Shown here piece by piece: positions 36,947 through 51,300 of a stretch of DNA of 64,000 nucleotides. A program made the position numbers and the translations under genes. Every line of letters begins with the position of its first letter. The first letter of the stretch is position 1. The DNA is from Lineus longissimus (taxonomy: Eukaryota > Nemertea > Pilidiophora > Heteronemertea > Lineidae), in the NCBI RefSeq assembly GCF_910592395.1, contig NC_088310.1, positions 27,173,491-27,237,490 of the forward strand, given 5' to 3'. The notes under the pieces are model-generated. The model was not told where the DNA came from. It saw only the letters and a program-made list of their open reading frames with translations, and searched no databases.

Positions 36947-39900
36947 ATGGCGAACCCGATTCCGAATTCGCCGCTCTCCTTTTCGTCTTCGGGCGAATAT
37001 TTGGCCCATTCTAGCCCTGATGGGACTCTAAAACTGTGGCAGACATCCACAGCAACTCTTTCACAAGAATACACACCAAGTTCACACTTGTCAGCCACAT
37101 GCACGTGCATAAATTGGGGTCCGTGGAGGGATGCAAAAGTGAGTTCCCAGTGCATTTGTAGTGCAAATTTACGCTGCGCATGTACATCAAAGCACGCCAT
37201 GTATGTATGTAAAGCACTGTGTCTGTGCATGCATGCATTCATTCAGCAGGTTGGGGTTGAGTACACGGCGTGATGGGATGGATGCCATGCGGTAACCATC
37301 ATGTGGACAGTGTTTTATTTAACCAAACAATTATTTTAGCTGACCCAAGGACGAGGTTTCGTTGTTGAATGTTTTGTAGTGACATTGCAGCAATGCTGAC
37401 AACGAGTTGCGCCATTTAGGGGCCTACCCCTTAGGCCTACTAACTACAGGAACGGGTTCGGTTAGTGAGAGTTACCGGTAGTCAACTTTACTTAACTTGC
37501 TCTGGTCTGTGCACTGCATAGAGTGGTTTCACGTGACGTCATCACCTGCCTTGTTGGAGGGACAGAAAAAAGAAAGCAAGCCGAAATGACCATGACAGCT
37601 AGCCACTTGCCAAAACAAATCTACATAGCCTTATAGGCACAACGAACAAAAGATCATGTGTTGTGCGACCATGCGTATGGCCAGCAGTGGCTTCCTCCGT
37701 CTGGTGTAAAAGGATCTTTAGCTGTGAAGACATCGTCGGAGTGGCACTTGAAAGATGGTTAGGAATGGTTTGGGAGAAACATTCAGAAAATAAACCATAA
37801 CTTTAAGTCCCATTTGAAATTTTCCTGACCGTGAAAAAGTTGGTGATGCAATTGAATAGAATAAGTCTTTCAGGTTGTTAAAGGTTCCTTTCTCTTTTCA
37901 AATAGAATACCCCTAAGAAGAAGAAGAGACGGAAGTCTGGTGCTGGTGAGAGTCTACAACTGGTCGCTCTGGGGACACAGTCTGGAGATGTGCTCTTATA
38001 CAGTGTTGCAAAAGGAGATCTTCAAAGTCAAATGGTACTTTCCATAGTCTTTTATGCTGATTAATCAGATTATTGTATGGATTTCTGGTCATTGTTGTTG
38101 ACTTAAATCAAAACTTGAGACTTATTTAAGAACCCGTTGTCCATTACTAGAACATGTGGTGGATCAGTCATTTGTGACTCGCTCTACCAAAACTAGGCGC
38201 TTGTCGCATCTGAACTTGACAGGTTGATACGGACTTGTTGTTCATTTCCCTATTGTAGACCTTTTGTGAAATCTATTACAAACTGATTTGGTCACATTTC
38301 ACAAAAGGTCTACAATAGGGAAGTGAACAACAAGTCCGTATCAACCTGTCGAGTTCAGATGCGTCAAGCGCCTAGTTTTGGTAGAGCGAGTCACATTTGT
38401 ATAATATGAAGTAATGCATTGTTTCTTTGCTGAAATTCAGTTCAAAATCTTAAGATAGGTAACTAATAAAGACTACATATCATCAAATTTTGATATACTT
38501 TCAGACGGATGGCCACAGTGACAGAGTGAACGATATATCTTGGTGCCAGGATGGTTATAAAATATTTACTTGTTCAAGTGACCGGCATATTGTGGAGTGG
38601 GATGTTTTAACTGGAAAAATAAAAAAGTATGTTTATAGGAGTCTGTTTATGAGGCTTGTTACTGAACAGATTGACGCTGTTGATAAGAACATCAGTGATT
38701 TTGTCTTTTGGAGCATTTTCTATTACGTCAAGGGCAGGTGACAAGGTGACAAGCAGACATGATTGTAACGACAGTCAACAAAACTTTTGAATGGTTTTTT
38801 AATCGCACCTTTTTCAACATCTAATTTTCTCCTTTACTATTTCAGCAAATGGAAAGGGGATAAAGCAGAGGTGTATTCCCTTTGTTTATGTCCTGGAGAC
38901 ATGTACTTATTGTCAGCAAGTCGGTCAATAAAACTCTGGGACTTACAAAAAAGAGAAGTTCTAAAAGTAAGTAGGCCTATACCAATTTTGTTTCATTTTA
39001 ATAACTTGTTTCAATGCCAAATTGAAGTTTATATATACCAATTGGAAAAAAATTTGCAATGAGTTCATTTTGAGAATGATGAGGCGGAATTAAACTCTCC
39101 GTCTTGCTCAAAGAGTAACTGATGTTTGCTCATTGTTTTTGGTTCCGTGTGTGCTCACCATCAGTTATTTTAATTGCAGACATTTACAGGCCATGCCACT
39201 GAAGTGTTCCGGTTACTCCTGGCATCAACAAGCCAGGAGTTCTCTCTTAGAAATTCATATGTAATGTCTGCTGCTGTCAATGATCGCCTCTTGCATGCCT
39301 GGTGAGTAGTCTTGTTCACTTTCTTGTCATAAGTTACTAGACTAATTTTAAGATCAAGATATTGCCCTGATCCGTATGAACAGATAAAGAGATTCAACCC
39401 TGGCCTCCACAAAAACATATGATTAAGGCGAGACTGACAGAGCTCAATGTTTTACAAAGTGTCATATGTATCAAACCTTGCCATAGGTATGCATGATTGA
39501 GCATTTGTTCTTTTTGCAGTCTTTTTAGTTATGCGTATGCCTGCGTTTCTAATGTGGATGTTTTTTCCAGGAACCTCGATCCATCTGCTAAAGACAAAAG
39601 TGCTTTAGCATCATTTGCACTCCCAGAAGAGCCAGTATCGATGAGTATCTCGAGATACCAAGAGTCTGATAAAGCCATGCTGTTGGCGTCGGTTACTCAG
39701 AATGGTCACTTACTGGTGTTCGAACATGTGCTAAACGGGTATGTTCACTGTTTGTTCCTCAAGTTAAAATGTTCGATGTCAACATATTTATTGATATCTT
39801 CCTCCTTTTAGGAGCGATACATGTAGTTTCTTACGACTGAAGTATCTGCTCCTGAATTAATTCAACGCCAGAGTGACGTCATGACACAGTGTTTCATGCA

Positions 39901-42741
39901 AGTTACCTTTTAAAGCAAGGTTTTATAGATCTAGGATTCTGTCACTTGCTCAGGGTATTCATCCACATAATCACAGTTTTGGTCCTCTAATGAACTTTGA
40001 ATCAAGTTATCAAGTCTACCTATCCATTCATGTTAAGTATTTTTTTCTTGCCTTTCAGAAAATGTAAGAAGTCCCTCCAGCCTAAAGTCTCAATCCAGAT
40101 TGCCACCCCAGGTTGTAAGGATGATGTGCCTCGTCCGATACCAATCCTCGCTGTGCATATCTCTTGTGATAACCTTAGGAGTCTTGTTATGGTATATGGA
40201 AACTTCCTCAAACCTTCTATTGAAAAACTGGTATGTATTGGTCATGATGATGGTAGCTTTCAGATGAGATCTGGTTCTCTGTGGCAGTTATCTCAACCTA
40301 AACAACTGTTGTGTATTTCAGGAGTATGGCAGTTTGGAACAGGAGGTGTGTTTGGTGAGAGACGACCCCTCACAAACTATCGTGAGGCAGGAGAGTGAAG
40401 TTACTAAAATCAAGACGCCAGATACATCAAGGGAAGTGATGCAACTTGCACCAGGTCACATGGCCCCCAGCCAACCCACGATGACTGGTTCGAAGAAGAA
40501 GAGGAGGAAGTCCAATGAGGTATGTATGCAAGATTCTCTCTCTGGCAACTCCAGCACTTTCTGCTTCACAGGATTCATCCATGCAGCGTATCTAGCGTTA
40601 TCCCCTGTGTCGTTTACCTCCAACATTCTCCAGTTGCCTCTCCATCATTATTTTTGGAGTGATTTCAAGTTCTGGCTATATTCTGATGAGACGTTGTACA
40701 GGTATATATAAACCTCTCTTTGCATACCTTAACCCTCTCATTTCAGATGTCGATGGAAGATCGATTGAATGCGATGGGATTTGACCAGTCATCAGACCAA
40801 GCAGCACCAGCAGCCACTCATCCACCACAGGCGGACACGTTGGCCACACTGCTAACTCAAGGATTACAGAGTCAGGATAAACTTATCATCAATGTGAGTA
40901 CAATGAATGAGAAGTTTTCAATGAATGTTCTGAACAAGGAGAGTACATCTCTGGCCTTGCTTGTCTCATACTGGTTAACTTTGTGTAAAGTTTGACATCA
41001 TACTCAATACTCCTGATTTATCATCTGTTTGTGGAATGAGTGGAAACGTCTCTAGTTTAATAATGAGTCGTTTCTTTCCTTCTTCAGAATGTGCTGCAAA
41101 CTAACAATGAGAAAATCATCAAAAACACAGTAAGGCGTCTGCCTGTTCCTGTGGTTATTCCATTGGTGAAAGAGTTGTCACGGCGGATGCATGGACATGC
41201 TCAAGTGTAAGTACATCTATGATGTTTGTATCTCGTGGCTAAAGCATGCACTTTTTTCTCTGATATGTAGGCTTGTTCCTCTTTAAAATATGTGAGTGAA
41301 TCAAAATGTGAAAAATATGCATTGTCCTTCGGTCTGGTTCGTTGCTGTCCTTGACGTGTTGCATGATACTACAAGAATGATCCCCTTATTCTCATCTCTC
41401 TGTTCATTTCAGTGGCCATGTGTTAATCAAATGGGTGAAGATGGTGCTGACAATCCATACATCTTATCTCATGACGGTAAGTGCGCGCACAAAGTTAATG
41501 ATTTGGAAAAGTTCAAGAATGATCACGACACTTGATGACGATGACTATGACAAGACAAAACATCAATGGACAGTTATACAGAACTTCTTGCTTTCCATTC
41601 TAGTTTCCTGAGATTGTGGATACCCTCAGCAGCCTCTACCAGATGATGGACTACCGAGTAGGCATGTTCAGCAGATTGTCAAAACTGCAAGGAAAATTGG
41701 AGCTGATGCTCTCGCAGGTACGACACTCACATTGTAAATCATGCCTTCATTTGACACCAACATTGTGCTTGGTTTAACTGCTGCACTGACCAGAAAAGTC
41801 TGCTGTTAATGTTTTTATACGAAGTGATCACAGTGCCTTTGTCGACAATGAATCAGTGTATTTGTTTTTGCAGGTGACTAGCCAAACACAGGACGAAGAA
41901 GAAACCGTGGCGACACAGCAGCCGATGTTGATCTATCAGGAAGGTTAGTTACTTGATTCTTCTGTGCCTTGTGGGCGTGTTTCGCATGCTGATTGCACAA
42001 TTGGGTGTCAAATTGGTTCCTTTCTAGTGTCTCAGTCTTCAGCCAAGCAGTAGATGATCAGAAGCCACTCATGTTTCTCACTTGGATGGGGTGTTTAACT
42101 TGACCTGGCCTAGGGCCTGGCAATAAAGTACAGTCAAGTTATGTGGCATAGGACTTTGAAACCCATGATTTTTAGCCCAACACCCTTTAAAGCACCCCTT
42201 TCTGCTGCATGCATAGTTTAATGTAGCCTTGATTGCATCATTTTCAGAGTCTTCCGATGAGGAAATGGATATGGATGATGTGTTACAAAGTCATTCAGAG
42301 TCTGAGGTATGTAGGACTCCCAGTTGTTAAAATCTAGTTAGTGTGATACCCATAGTGGATAGCATTGCATACCTTGCTCAGAACATTCTTTGATAAAACA
42401 AAAGTTTGCATAGAGAACCCACAATATCTCGATTTGAGCCTGGTGCAGCAACTTGGTTGGGGTCACTCATAGGTTCTGTCAGCTGGGAAATGGTTTTCAT
42501 TGTACTTGAGGCATGTTCAGTTGTTCATAGAATGCTAAACAAACTGAATCCCTGAAAATGTGAGCTCTCCAGCCAAATCTGCATGTTCCTGACATTTTTT
42601 GTGCTCATTCTTCAGGATAACTGGGAAGACCTATCGGACATGGAGGTCAATGAAGCACAGGAGGAAAGCGATGAGGCACTGGAAAGTGATGAAGCAGAGA
42701 ACGGTGCTGAGATGCAGGAAAGCGAGTCAGATTCTGATTGA
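36947..42741 (+). CDS. WDR43: WD repeat protein 43 / UTP5, ribosome biogenesis (complete)
   Basis: Nucleolar component of the small-subunit processome (t-UTP group) needed for pre-rRNA transcription and processing. Fifteen exons: 36947-37138, 37906-38034, 38505-38626, 38846-38966, 39180-39301, 39571-39738, 40059-40230, 40322-40519, 40747-40893, 41088-41206, 41413-41476, 41604-41717, 41874-41943, 42248-42306, 42616-42741. They join to 1,923 nt, 640 aa (human about 677). The N-terminal half is a WD40 propeller (DGHSDRVNDISW, SIKLWDLQ, TGHATEVFRLL). A Utp12-type helical domain begins near residue 458 (LQTNNEKIIKNTVRRLPVPV). The C-terminus is a long Glu/Asp/Ser-rich tail ending ESDSD. Basic stretches KKKKRRK and KKKRRKS look like nuclear signals. 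Intron 2 carries a long hairpin (38173-38396). Confidence 0.95.
38173..38396. repeat. Near-perfect ~100 bp inverted repeat (foldback element) in WDR43 intron 2
   Basis: The left arm at about 38173-38272 and right arm at about 38296-38396 are reverse complements. I count only about three mismatches. They are separated by a ~23 bp spacer. It sits wholly inside the 38035-38504 intron. The arms read TGTGACTCGCTC inward from both ends. I see no coding potential. This could be a young foldback/MITE insertion; once transcribed it would form a long hairpin RNA. Confidence 0.9.
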
Positions 42742-44540
42742 AGCTTTTAGCCTGTACTCCTTGTCTTGAATCAGAGAAGAGGACATGTACTCCTTCATGA
42801 AGCAATTAAAAAGTTTAATCACGTATCGATGTTAGTCAGTGGTGACAGAATTGTACATGCCCTGTTTGAATCCAGACTTTTGTGCATTGTCTGTAGAAAA
42901 TGAACCCTTTCACGAAACCACATGATCACAATTAAGAGGTGCGGACCATTTGATGACATGTATTGGTTATTTGTGCAAAAGGGAATCTGTGTGACATTTT
43001 TTGTTGGTTTCTCGAATTCAGTCAAAGGACTTAGTTCCTTGAAAACGTGTACTGTTGGTCACTGAGTCAGACCCTAAAAATGCATTTATTCTCTGTATAT
43101 AATATGATGTACATTTCCACTTTTATAAAGAAGGGTCATTCAGACAGATGTCAGTGCTATGAAGCATATGTGGTTGAAGAGACCTGTTCAATTTGTACAT
43201 AAAAAGGTGGGGTAACTTTACCAGTGTGACTTGACTGTGATTTCTTAGAGCCTGAGTTAGGGAGCTGAAAATGTTTTTGAATTTACACGCATTTGAATGG
43301 AATTCTGTTTATACTTGTGGAAATTAGGGAGTGGCTATGGTGTTCTGATAGTTTTGATGGTACCCTGTTATGGAGTAAGAGTACCATGGCGCTGTGAAGA
43401 CACATTGGTTTTAATGGAAGTGGTACAAGGTAGTGTACAGTTTAGGACGTAAAATGCAGGTTGTGGGCTTGGTCAAAAGACTTTCAAAACAGATACTTTT
43501 GAACACATGTATATTTTTAATTGCTAAAACTTACATGTACAGTACTCTGCTTTATGTTGAATTTCTTTTCGAAACTACATGGTGAATCAGGTTCATGTGT
43601 ATAATTCTGGGGTAAGCTGGTGAAAAAACTAATAATGTATACCTGAGCAGTGTGTACCAGCAGAGATTGAATTCTCAAAGTTCGATTGGCTTGATCTAAA
43701 ATACTTCTAAAATGTTGTTATATTTGACAATATTACTGGGGTTCTCTCAGTGTTGATTTTCAATGGCCTATCAATTCATTGCATGGACTCTTAATAATTT
43801 ATACTGTACGACTTGCTCAGACTCAGTACATGTCATTCCTATAAAATGAGAAATTGAAAAAAGGTGAAAATAGAGTGTAGATGAGCAGGGTAGGGAATGT
43901 TTTGATCAGTTAAAAGGGATTGGATTGTTCAGTCGTCATATTTTCAGAGTTGTGACATAAGTTCAGAAACACAAAGTTTGTCCTTTTATTGCTTATGTAG
44001 CATAGTCATAGAAAATCTGTATTTTTGTAAAATAGTGATTGTTCTTGGCCTCTTTTATTTGTGATTTCCTCTGGAACTATTAAAGAATACTGCCATCATT
44101 TTGGGTGTTTGTCCTTGTTGATTTTCAACCTCCTTGGAACTACTGTAAGTTGATAACCTGAAGAGGATTAAGAGTGAACCAAACGACTTGCCTATGACTA
44201 AGTGCCACCTAATCTGGAGCTCTCTTTTCCTATGAATTCAAGAGAGAGAGAACACTCGAGTGCCAACCTTGGCCTTCCCATGTCATGGATGTTTTCTCCA
44301 GTGACGGTGGCAGCTTGAAACATGTAGCTCTCAGTAAATTATCAAGCCTGATGGATTTCACCCTCATCTAGGGAAAAGAGGAAAGCTGGTCACAAACCTG
44401 TGATGATGTTGCTCTCTTGGCCCTGGTTGGCAAAGTTCCTGTAGATACATGTAGGAAGATTGCCTTGGGCGGCTTGATGCCTGGGGGACTGCAGCTGTAT
44501 GTGGCTATTGCAATACATCCTCCAGAAAGTGTACAATTTT
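42742..44540 (+). other. WDR43 3' UTR and downstream sequence
   Basis: No coding signal. Candidate polyadenylation signals are ATTAAA at 42805-42810 and ATTAAA at 44079-44084. The second is followed by GT/T-rich sequence, so either a short or a ~1.3 kb 3' UTR is possible. The remainder up to the 118 bp repeat array is unremarkable. Confidence 0.4.
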
Positions 44541-44860
44541 GTACAATCAGCCTCAGACAAGTCTCTCTTCATAGTTGGAGAACCACAACATTCCACTGTT
44601 GACAGTCACAACCTGTCTTCCATACGAGGAAGACATGTTCAGCTTGGGACACACTTTTGTACAATTAGCCTCAGACAAGTCTCTCTCCCTAGCTGGAGAA
44701 CCACAACATTCCACTTTTGACAGTCACAACCTGACTTCCATACGAGGAAGACATGTTCAGCTTGGGACACACTTTTGGACAATTAGCCTCAGACAAGTCT
44801 CTCTCCATAGTTGGAGAACCACAACATTCCACTTTTGACAGTCACAACCTGTCTTCCATG
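44541..44860. repeat. 118 bp tandem repeat, about 2.7 copies
   Basis: The word CCTCAGACAAGTCTCTCT recurs at 44551, 44669 and 44787, a period of exactly 118 bp each time. Copies differ at only a few positions. The array lies between the convergent 3' ends of WDR43 and WDHD1. Short frames read through it, but no protein family is recognisable, so I treat it as a minisatellite. Confidence 0.9.
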
Positions 44861-44975
44861 TGGTTTTGTAGACATTCTTCCTCCTCAACTTTCTGAAACT
44901 TGCAGATTTGAGCTCGCACAGGAACATGGGCAGAAGAACAGTAACTAAAGAGGTATTCATGTATAGAAATATAAC

Positions 44976-44981
44976 TTTATT
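44976..44981 (-). other. Polyadenylation signal AATAAA, probable WDHD1 3' end
   Basis: On the minus strand AATAAA lies 383 bp beyond the WDHD1 stop codon. This gives a compact 3' UTR that ends just before the 118 bp repeat array. Confidence 0.55.
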
Positions 44982-45363
44982 CATTCATGGTCGGTGTATA
45001 CTGTACATATCATACAATATTGTGCAGTTAACAATCAAACAAGGTGTATTGAAAGCACATTAATTTACCAGTGTCTATACACATGACCTCACTGATGGAC
45101 TGTTGGCTTCCAAATTGACAATCCTGACACAGAAGTTCATTTACATGTACATGTATGGAAGGCCGATATTCCCAAAAGGTCCTTGGTGGGAGGGGCATGT
45201 ACTGTACTGTAAACTCAGCCAGGAGTCGACACTAAGTGGTGCCACCATACAGAAAGACATAACTGCTCATGGCCAAATTTTACAGTAATTGCAGTGAATT
45301 GAGAAACTGTACAAGGTCTCTGGAAGCACAGTGCTTTGAGATCATCACATAATACATGTAGCT

Positions 45364-48300
45364 CTACTTGCTGAATGCAAAGCCAGCTAATTTGCTCTTG
45401 CCAGACATAGCTGGTTTCTTTTTCGCTTGCACAATGTCTTGTTTTTCCTCTATAGCACCATCCTCAGTATTATTATTCACATTCTCCTGATCTTCATCAC
45501 GTTTCCTCTTCTTGCAATCTCCCTCCTCGCCACTCGCATTCATTGTTTTGGCTTTCTCCATCCATTCCTGAAAAATGACAATTTAGATTAGATTAACTTG
45601 CAACAGAGACTGCTTTCACCTCAATCAACCAAGACATAGGATCAATTACAAATACACTACAGACTGGCAGGATAAAAACTCAGGGCAAAGGTTACCTTTC
45701 TCTCCTCCTTTGGAACTTGTCTAAAGGCCTGTGCAGCCAGCTTGGCTAGGTCTTCCTCTGATACATCAGGGTGCTCCTCCTCCAACTCACTCCGGCTGCT
45801 GTCATACCACAACTGGAAAGCAGACACTGTCCTGGAAACAAGAATGGAGAACGGTAAATGTATCATGATCTTTGCAGGGTTGGCGCGCCCATTCGCATTT
45901 TCGCCACATGCCAATGCTCGAATCGTTTGTTGATTTGCTAGTCTCTGTACTGGCGGCCTGCCATTCTCGCACATGTTACTGTGGGCTGGGTCGGCCCCAA
46001 GATGGACAAACGATCGGCAATGGCTAGAGCTGACTCAAGATCTGTTCCCAATTCTCTGTTAGTGTTAACATAAGGGTCAAAACGGAGGAAAATAACATCG
46101 CAACAAAAGTAACAAGAAATAACTACTCACTTGTTCTCTGCAGTGGTCCCATTTGAAGTAATCTCAACTGGAGACTCAGGTTCAGGGGCAGTGTTTTCCT
46201 TGGGCGAAAATAGTTTGGCTTGTTGGGAGATCTTCTTCACATTAGTTGGCTTCTTCATCTTAGCTGGTGCGAGCTCAGGACACCGGCCAAATGCTGTTTT
46301 AGGCCCCGTCTTCTTTGATTTGGTAAGACTGTCAAATACACTGGTACCCCTTGATGACACAGGGGTGACTTCTTTTTTGCCAACCTGAAAGAAAAAGAAA
46401 GCAACATTCATAAGGAGTGCAATGGTGATAAGCAAGATCGCATATTACTGCAGGACACAGCCATCAACCTTTTCAACTGACTCACAAAGTCAGACGAAAT
46501 TCAACAAAACCATGATTCTCACCTTGAATGGATTTTTCCTACCCTGTGACTGTGATAACAGTGATTTAGGTCCTTCTTCAATCTCTTCCTCCTCTAGACG
46601 ATCTTTCTTTGTTTTTAACAGTATCGTTGGCCGTGATATACTTGTGTCTTCTTCCTCAGCTTCCATGGCCTCCTCTTGGCTGAACAACTCCTGGGACTGC
46701 TGTCGTTCAGGCCTGCTCCACTCAGGCGTTGGGTGGCTGTAACTGGAATCGAACAGAGATGAGTCAATCCACTCTGCATTACATGGCTATCCAAGTGAAT
46801 TTGCCTTGAGTACTGGGTATTAACAGTCTTTCTAAACGAACAGTCACCCTACATCTGTTCTATTCTATCCACATCTGGAAGCAAACTTCAATGATATACC
46901 TACCCAGTTTCCACCCCCGGTCTATAGTTCTCATCCTCATCCTGGTACGGTGTTCCCAATGCTCTAGCCATCTCCTCCTCATGCTTCATCCTCACAACAT
47001 CATTCAGCTTCTCGGCCAGACTCATCAGATTCAGACGGCTGGCGTACTTGATGGCAAGCTGCACCGTATGAGGATCCGGCATCATCTTGCAGATTTCAAC
47101 TGCTCGGAACTCACGATCTGTTTTGCAAGCAAGCTGTAAACAGGAGAATAGAACTGTGATCACATCATATGCAAACACAAACTTTACAACATCATACAGT
47201 ACAGCATCTCTACTGACAAATACAAAAGAAAGTTAAAAGATGTGCCTTAAGAACAAGTAAGGCCATGAATACAATATGAATGCATACTGCATGTACTTAC
47301 AGCAAACAGTTTCATCAGGCACTCTCTCTCTGCTACTGTCACAGCACCTTTCCTATGCTCATCATACCCTGCTTCCAGACCAAACTCAAGATGCTGGCTG
47401 AAAACCTGTGATCGGATATATCCTTCCTGTAATAACAAAAGAAAAGAAATTGAATATCTTATCATCATTATCATCACAAAGATCTCATGATCCTTCAGAA
47501 CCTGTTTTGGTGGAAGAAGTTATCAATTTGAAAGCATTAGCAGTCAGATTACTTGGTAAACTGGATATTCTGATGACCTAACAAGCATTGATCTAAACTT
47601 ACATACCTCAAACTGTCCTTTCTCTGTTGACGTCTCACACACTGGTATTTGGAATGGAAGTATCGTCAACGCTGGTCTTGGTAGGACTGGAGGGTATGAT
47701 GAACCTTTACATGGTATGCATCGGAGTTGTTGAGGATGTTCTAAGATGCCAACAATCCAAACACCGTCTGATTTACCTTTCACCTGAAACAGAGCAGAGG
47801 AAATCAATACCGGTTCAGACAATATCCCTTTATTACTACTACATTTGTATTGAAGATGGAGAGAGACATCTCCTTTGAAAGTTTATGTTGTCTGTGCTTT
47901 ATAGAAGAAAGATATCAACTGCTAGCACTGTTACAAGAAATGTACCTGTGCTGAATCACAAACCTGTAATCTGAAACTACTGTCTACTCTACTAGAATGC
48001 TAGGTGACTCACATGATCTTTGGTACTGGCAACAGGGATCCAAGAAGGTCCAAATTTTCGATTCAACATCCGAACAATTCCTGACGAATCCATCAGAAAT
48101 GGCGTCCCTTCCAGTGAAAACCTGGAACAAATACAAGGGCAAAGTTATTTCCTTTACCAAGCTCAACTCAAGTGATCATATCTTTTCTCAAGACAGGAAA
48201 TGATTTTGACTGGGACAGTAGGAGGAACAATACTATTCATTCCTACAGGAAAACCCCACTAAATGAGTCATTTGCACTTAGTAGAAACACTCAAAACTTC

Positions 48301-51300
48301 CCAAAAATAGAATGTGAAAATGCCAGTACATACCCAATCCAAGAGAGTGTAGACTTGGGGCTGAGCGGCAGACAACCATCTGTCAGACCCTGACGTCTGC
48401 CGTTGACGCTGATCCACTTCACCCACAAGCACTGGTCTCCTGGTAAACCATGGCACATGTGGTACACAACACCCAACTGAGAACCACTAGCAGTTATCGT
48501 CACAATCGGCCCAGGGGTGCTGAAGAGATGCCGCTGAATTCCTCCAATGGTGATGATGCGCACGTTACGTTTGTCTGTAGCGACTGCCACCCATCCCTCA
48601 CCAAGGGCTGTTGCTTGTATTTCTTCTCCTTTTGGCATTTCTATTGCCCACTCGCGTGAATTGTCCCAAGAAGAGAAGTGTAGGCACACAAGTTTGCTAG
48701 AAAACAAGGAAGACATGAAAATTGAGAGTGATGGGAACTTCCACAGGCTGTGACCTGAATACAAGAGACAGAATGAGATCTGAGGACAACCAAGTCTGTC
48801 GTTAACTTGTTAAGGCTTCCAAATTAAACACTGCACAAGCAGAAAAACTATGAAAAGAATGTCTTTACAGAAGTACAAACCTTGAACAATATCGAACCTG
48901 GAAGTTGTCTAACTATTATGGGCCTAACACTCTTAACGAGTCACACACCACAAAGTTACCTAGGTGATCCGTCATCAGCTTCACAAGCCAAGACGACTGC
49001 CTCAGACGACATATCGGCCATCGTGTGTCCAAGATCATTCGTCACATGCATAGCATGGTGGGTGGCTGTGTCATGGAATTCAATATCAATGGAGTTCTCT
49101 TCCTCTGTGCTGTACTGCCTGATGATGCCTACTGAGTTCCAGACCTATCAAAAACAAAGCAGACAGTTAGTTAACTGCCTTATTTGGCATTGTTTACATC
49201 ATACTTTTTTGTCTTTTCTTCCCAGGTTAGGATTTCTTACCATGAATCTCTGAGAGAGTTGGACAGGAGTCGAGCTGGACTGGAATGGCCTCTGCAGTGG
49301 AGTCGGCTTGTAACCAGCCTGAATGATCTGTGGAGCAGGTCTAGGAATGTCTCCGAGCATACTGTCGAGATCATTATCTGTAACCTTGGACATGCTGTCA
49401 ATATCTGTAATCGAGAATAAGTCATTATGTACTGACAATATGATAGTTTCATTGAATATTAGTGTTGGATGAAGTAGTACCAAAAGCCTGTTCAAGAACC
49501 CACAGTAGTGAATGACAGCAGTGACACATAACCACATGTAACACACACAGGAGTTTGGCTAAGATACTCAAGAGATAACCAGAAGAAATCGATAACTTCA
49601 CCTGTTCTCACCTTTCGAATTCTCATCATCTATTCCCATTATTCTCTTCTTTAGTTTTTCCAGACTATTGTCATCATCATCGTCATCATCCACGCCAATG
49701 TCGGGAGCATTTCCCATGTTACTCGCTGCTATCATGTCATTATCATCATCGTCATCGGCGAAGAGGCTGGCATACTGTGCAGCAGACATCGCATCTTCTT
49801 GCTGTGAAGAAACAAATCAACACTAATTCTTATGACATCAACAACCACTGTTATCAATTCTAATGACAAGACACTCGCATTCCATACAAGGCAAAGGAAA
49901 TGTTCTCAGAGTGCGGCACGGCCAAAATGTGAAGAGAGCAGGCCTCAGTCTATTACGTGACACCTCACACAGCACTTAACCAACTGGCTTATTCAAGACA
50001 AGCATATGGCTATGATAGTGTAACAAACCAAAGACTGACTAACTGGGCATATTGGGATTTGTCTATAATGACCTTTAAGTACTTACCTCATCCTCCTGTT
50101 CCACGCTTACAACGTTCTCCAGCACGCCCAGCTGCCCCTCAGTATCACAGTAAGCAAGTTCATGGTTTCCCTTCGGGTTCCACTTCAAGGCACAGATTGG
50201 TAAACTCTTGTCATGCCGCTCTCTGAAATACAAGAAGATAAGCAATAATTTGACCATGTTTCAACCGAGGGATAATGATACCATCTTGTCCTTGGATATG
50301 AAAGTCAGTCCATGAGGATTCTTGCCAGCAGTACGTCACTCTGCACTCTCAAGCCAGGAATGACAAGTGATGTTCCTACCTTGGTAGACCTGTCTCCACA
50401 TCACTAATTACATGTAAAAGAACGTCTCCAATCGAGAGATTTTTTAGCTACTTACGATATCACCCGCGTCTTTGTTTCAAAGTTCCAAACAAACATGGCT
50501 CCATCTCGGCAAGCAGCAGCGAGGAATTTACCGCAAGGGGAGAATGTCGCTATTGAGATGGGCTGCAGATAGAAGTGACACATCAACATTAAACCTCTTC
50601 AAAAGATATTTTATTATAAAGAGGCCACAGAATGCATGATCTTTTGAGAGATTTGATGATGATCTATCAGAATAGCAAAGACGCCATTCTTAGTAGGTAA
50701 ATGAAGTACTTACCTCTTTTACTGTTACATCTGTGTAATATCTCATGTTATCCCAGGTGTCTCTCTCATAGATACGGATCTCTTTATCCAAAGGTACTGC
50801 AATACACTGAAAATAACAAACAATGGTGAAGAAAAGTCACATAACATTCTCATGAATTAACAAGACTTGTACAGATCCATTTCAGTTTTGGCTGGTCAAG
50901 TCGTCAGGTACCGAATCTGATTAACTTATCAACCATACTATTACTAACCTTGCCATCATCCGGATGCCACTCAATTCTACATAATGTCTTTGATAAACTG
51001 CAATTAGAACAATTGGTATTAAAGCACAATGCAATTAAAAACACAATGCAATGAACCAATATTGATCAAATGATATCAACAATAACAAGTTTAGTAACCT
51101 ACCTGAAGTCATTGCACTTGGGGATTGCATTAATTGACTTGACACAGGATTGTGTATCTATATTCCAGATTCTGACTGTTCCATCACATGATGACGATGC
51201 CTGAAGAATAAACAATCAATCTATAAAGAGAAACCCAACCTAATTTGATACTAAATTTAATATCAGCTGGCTCAAGCGATCAGTGATTAATTCGTACCAA

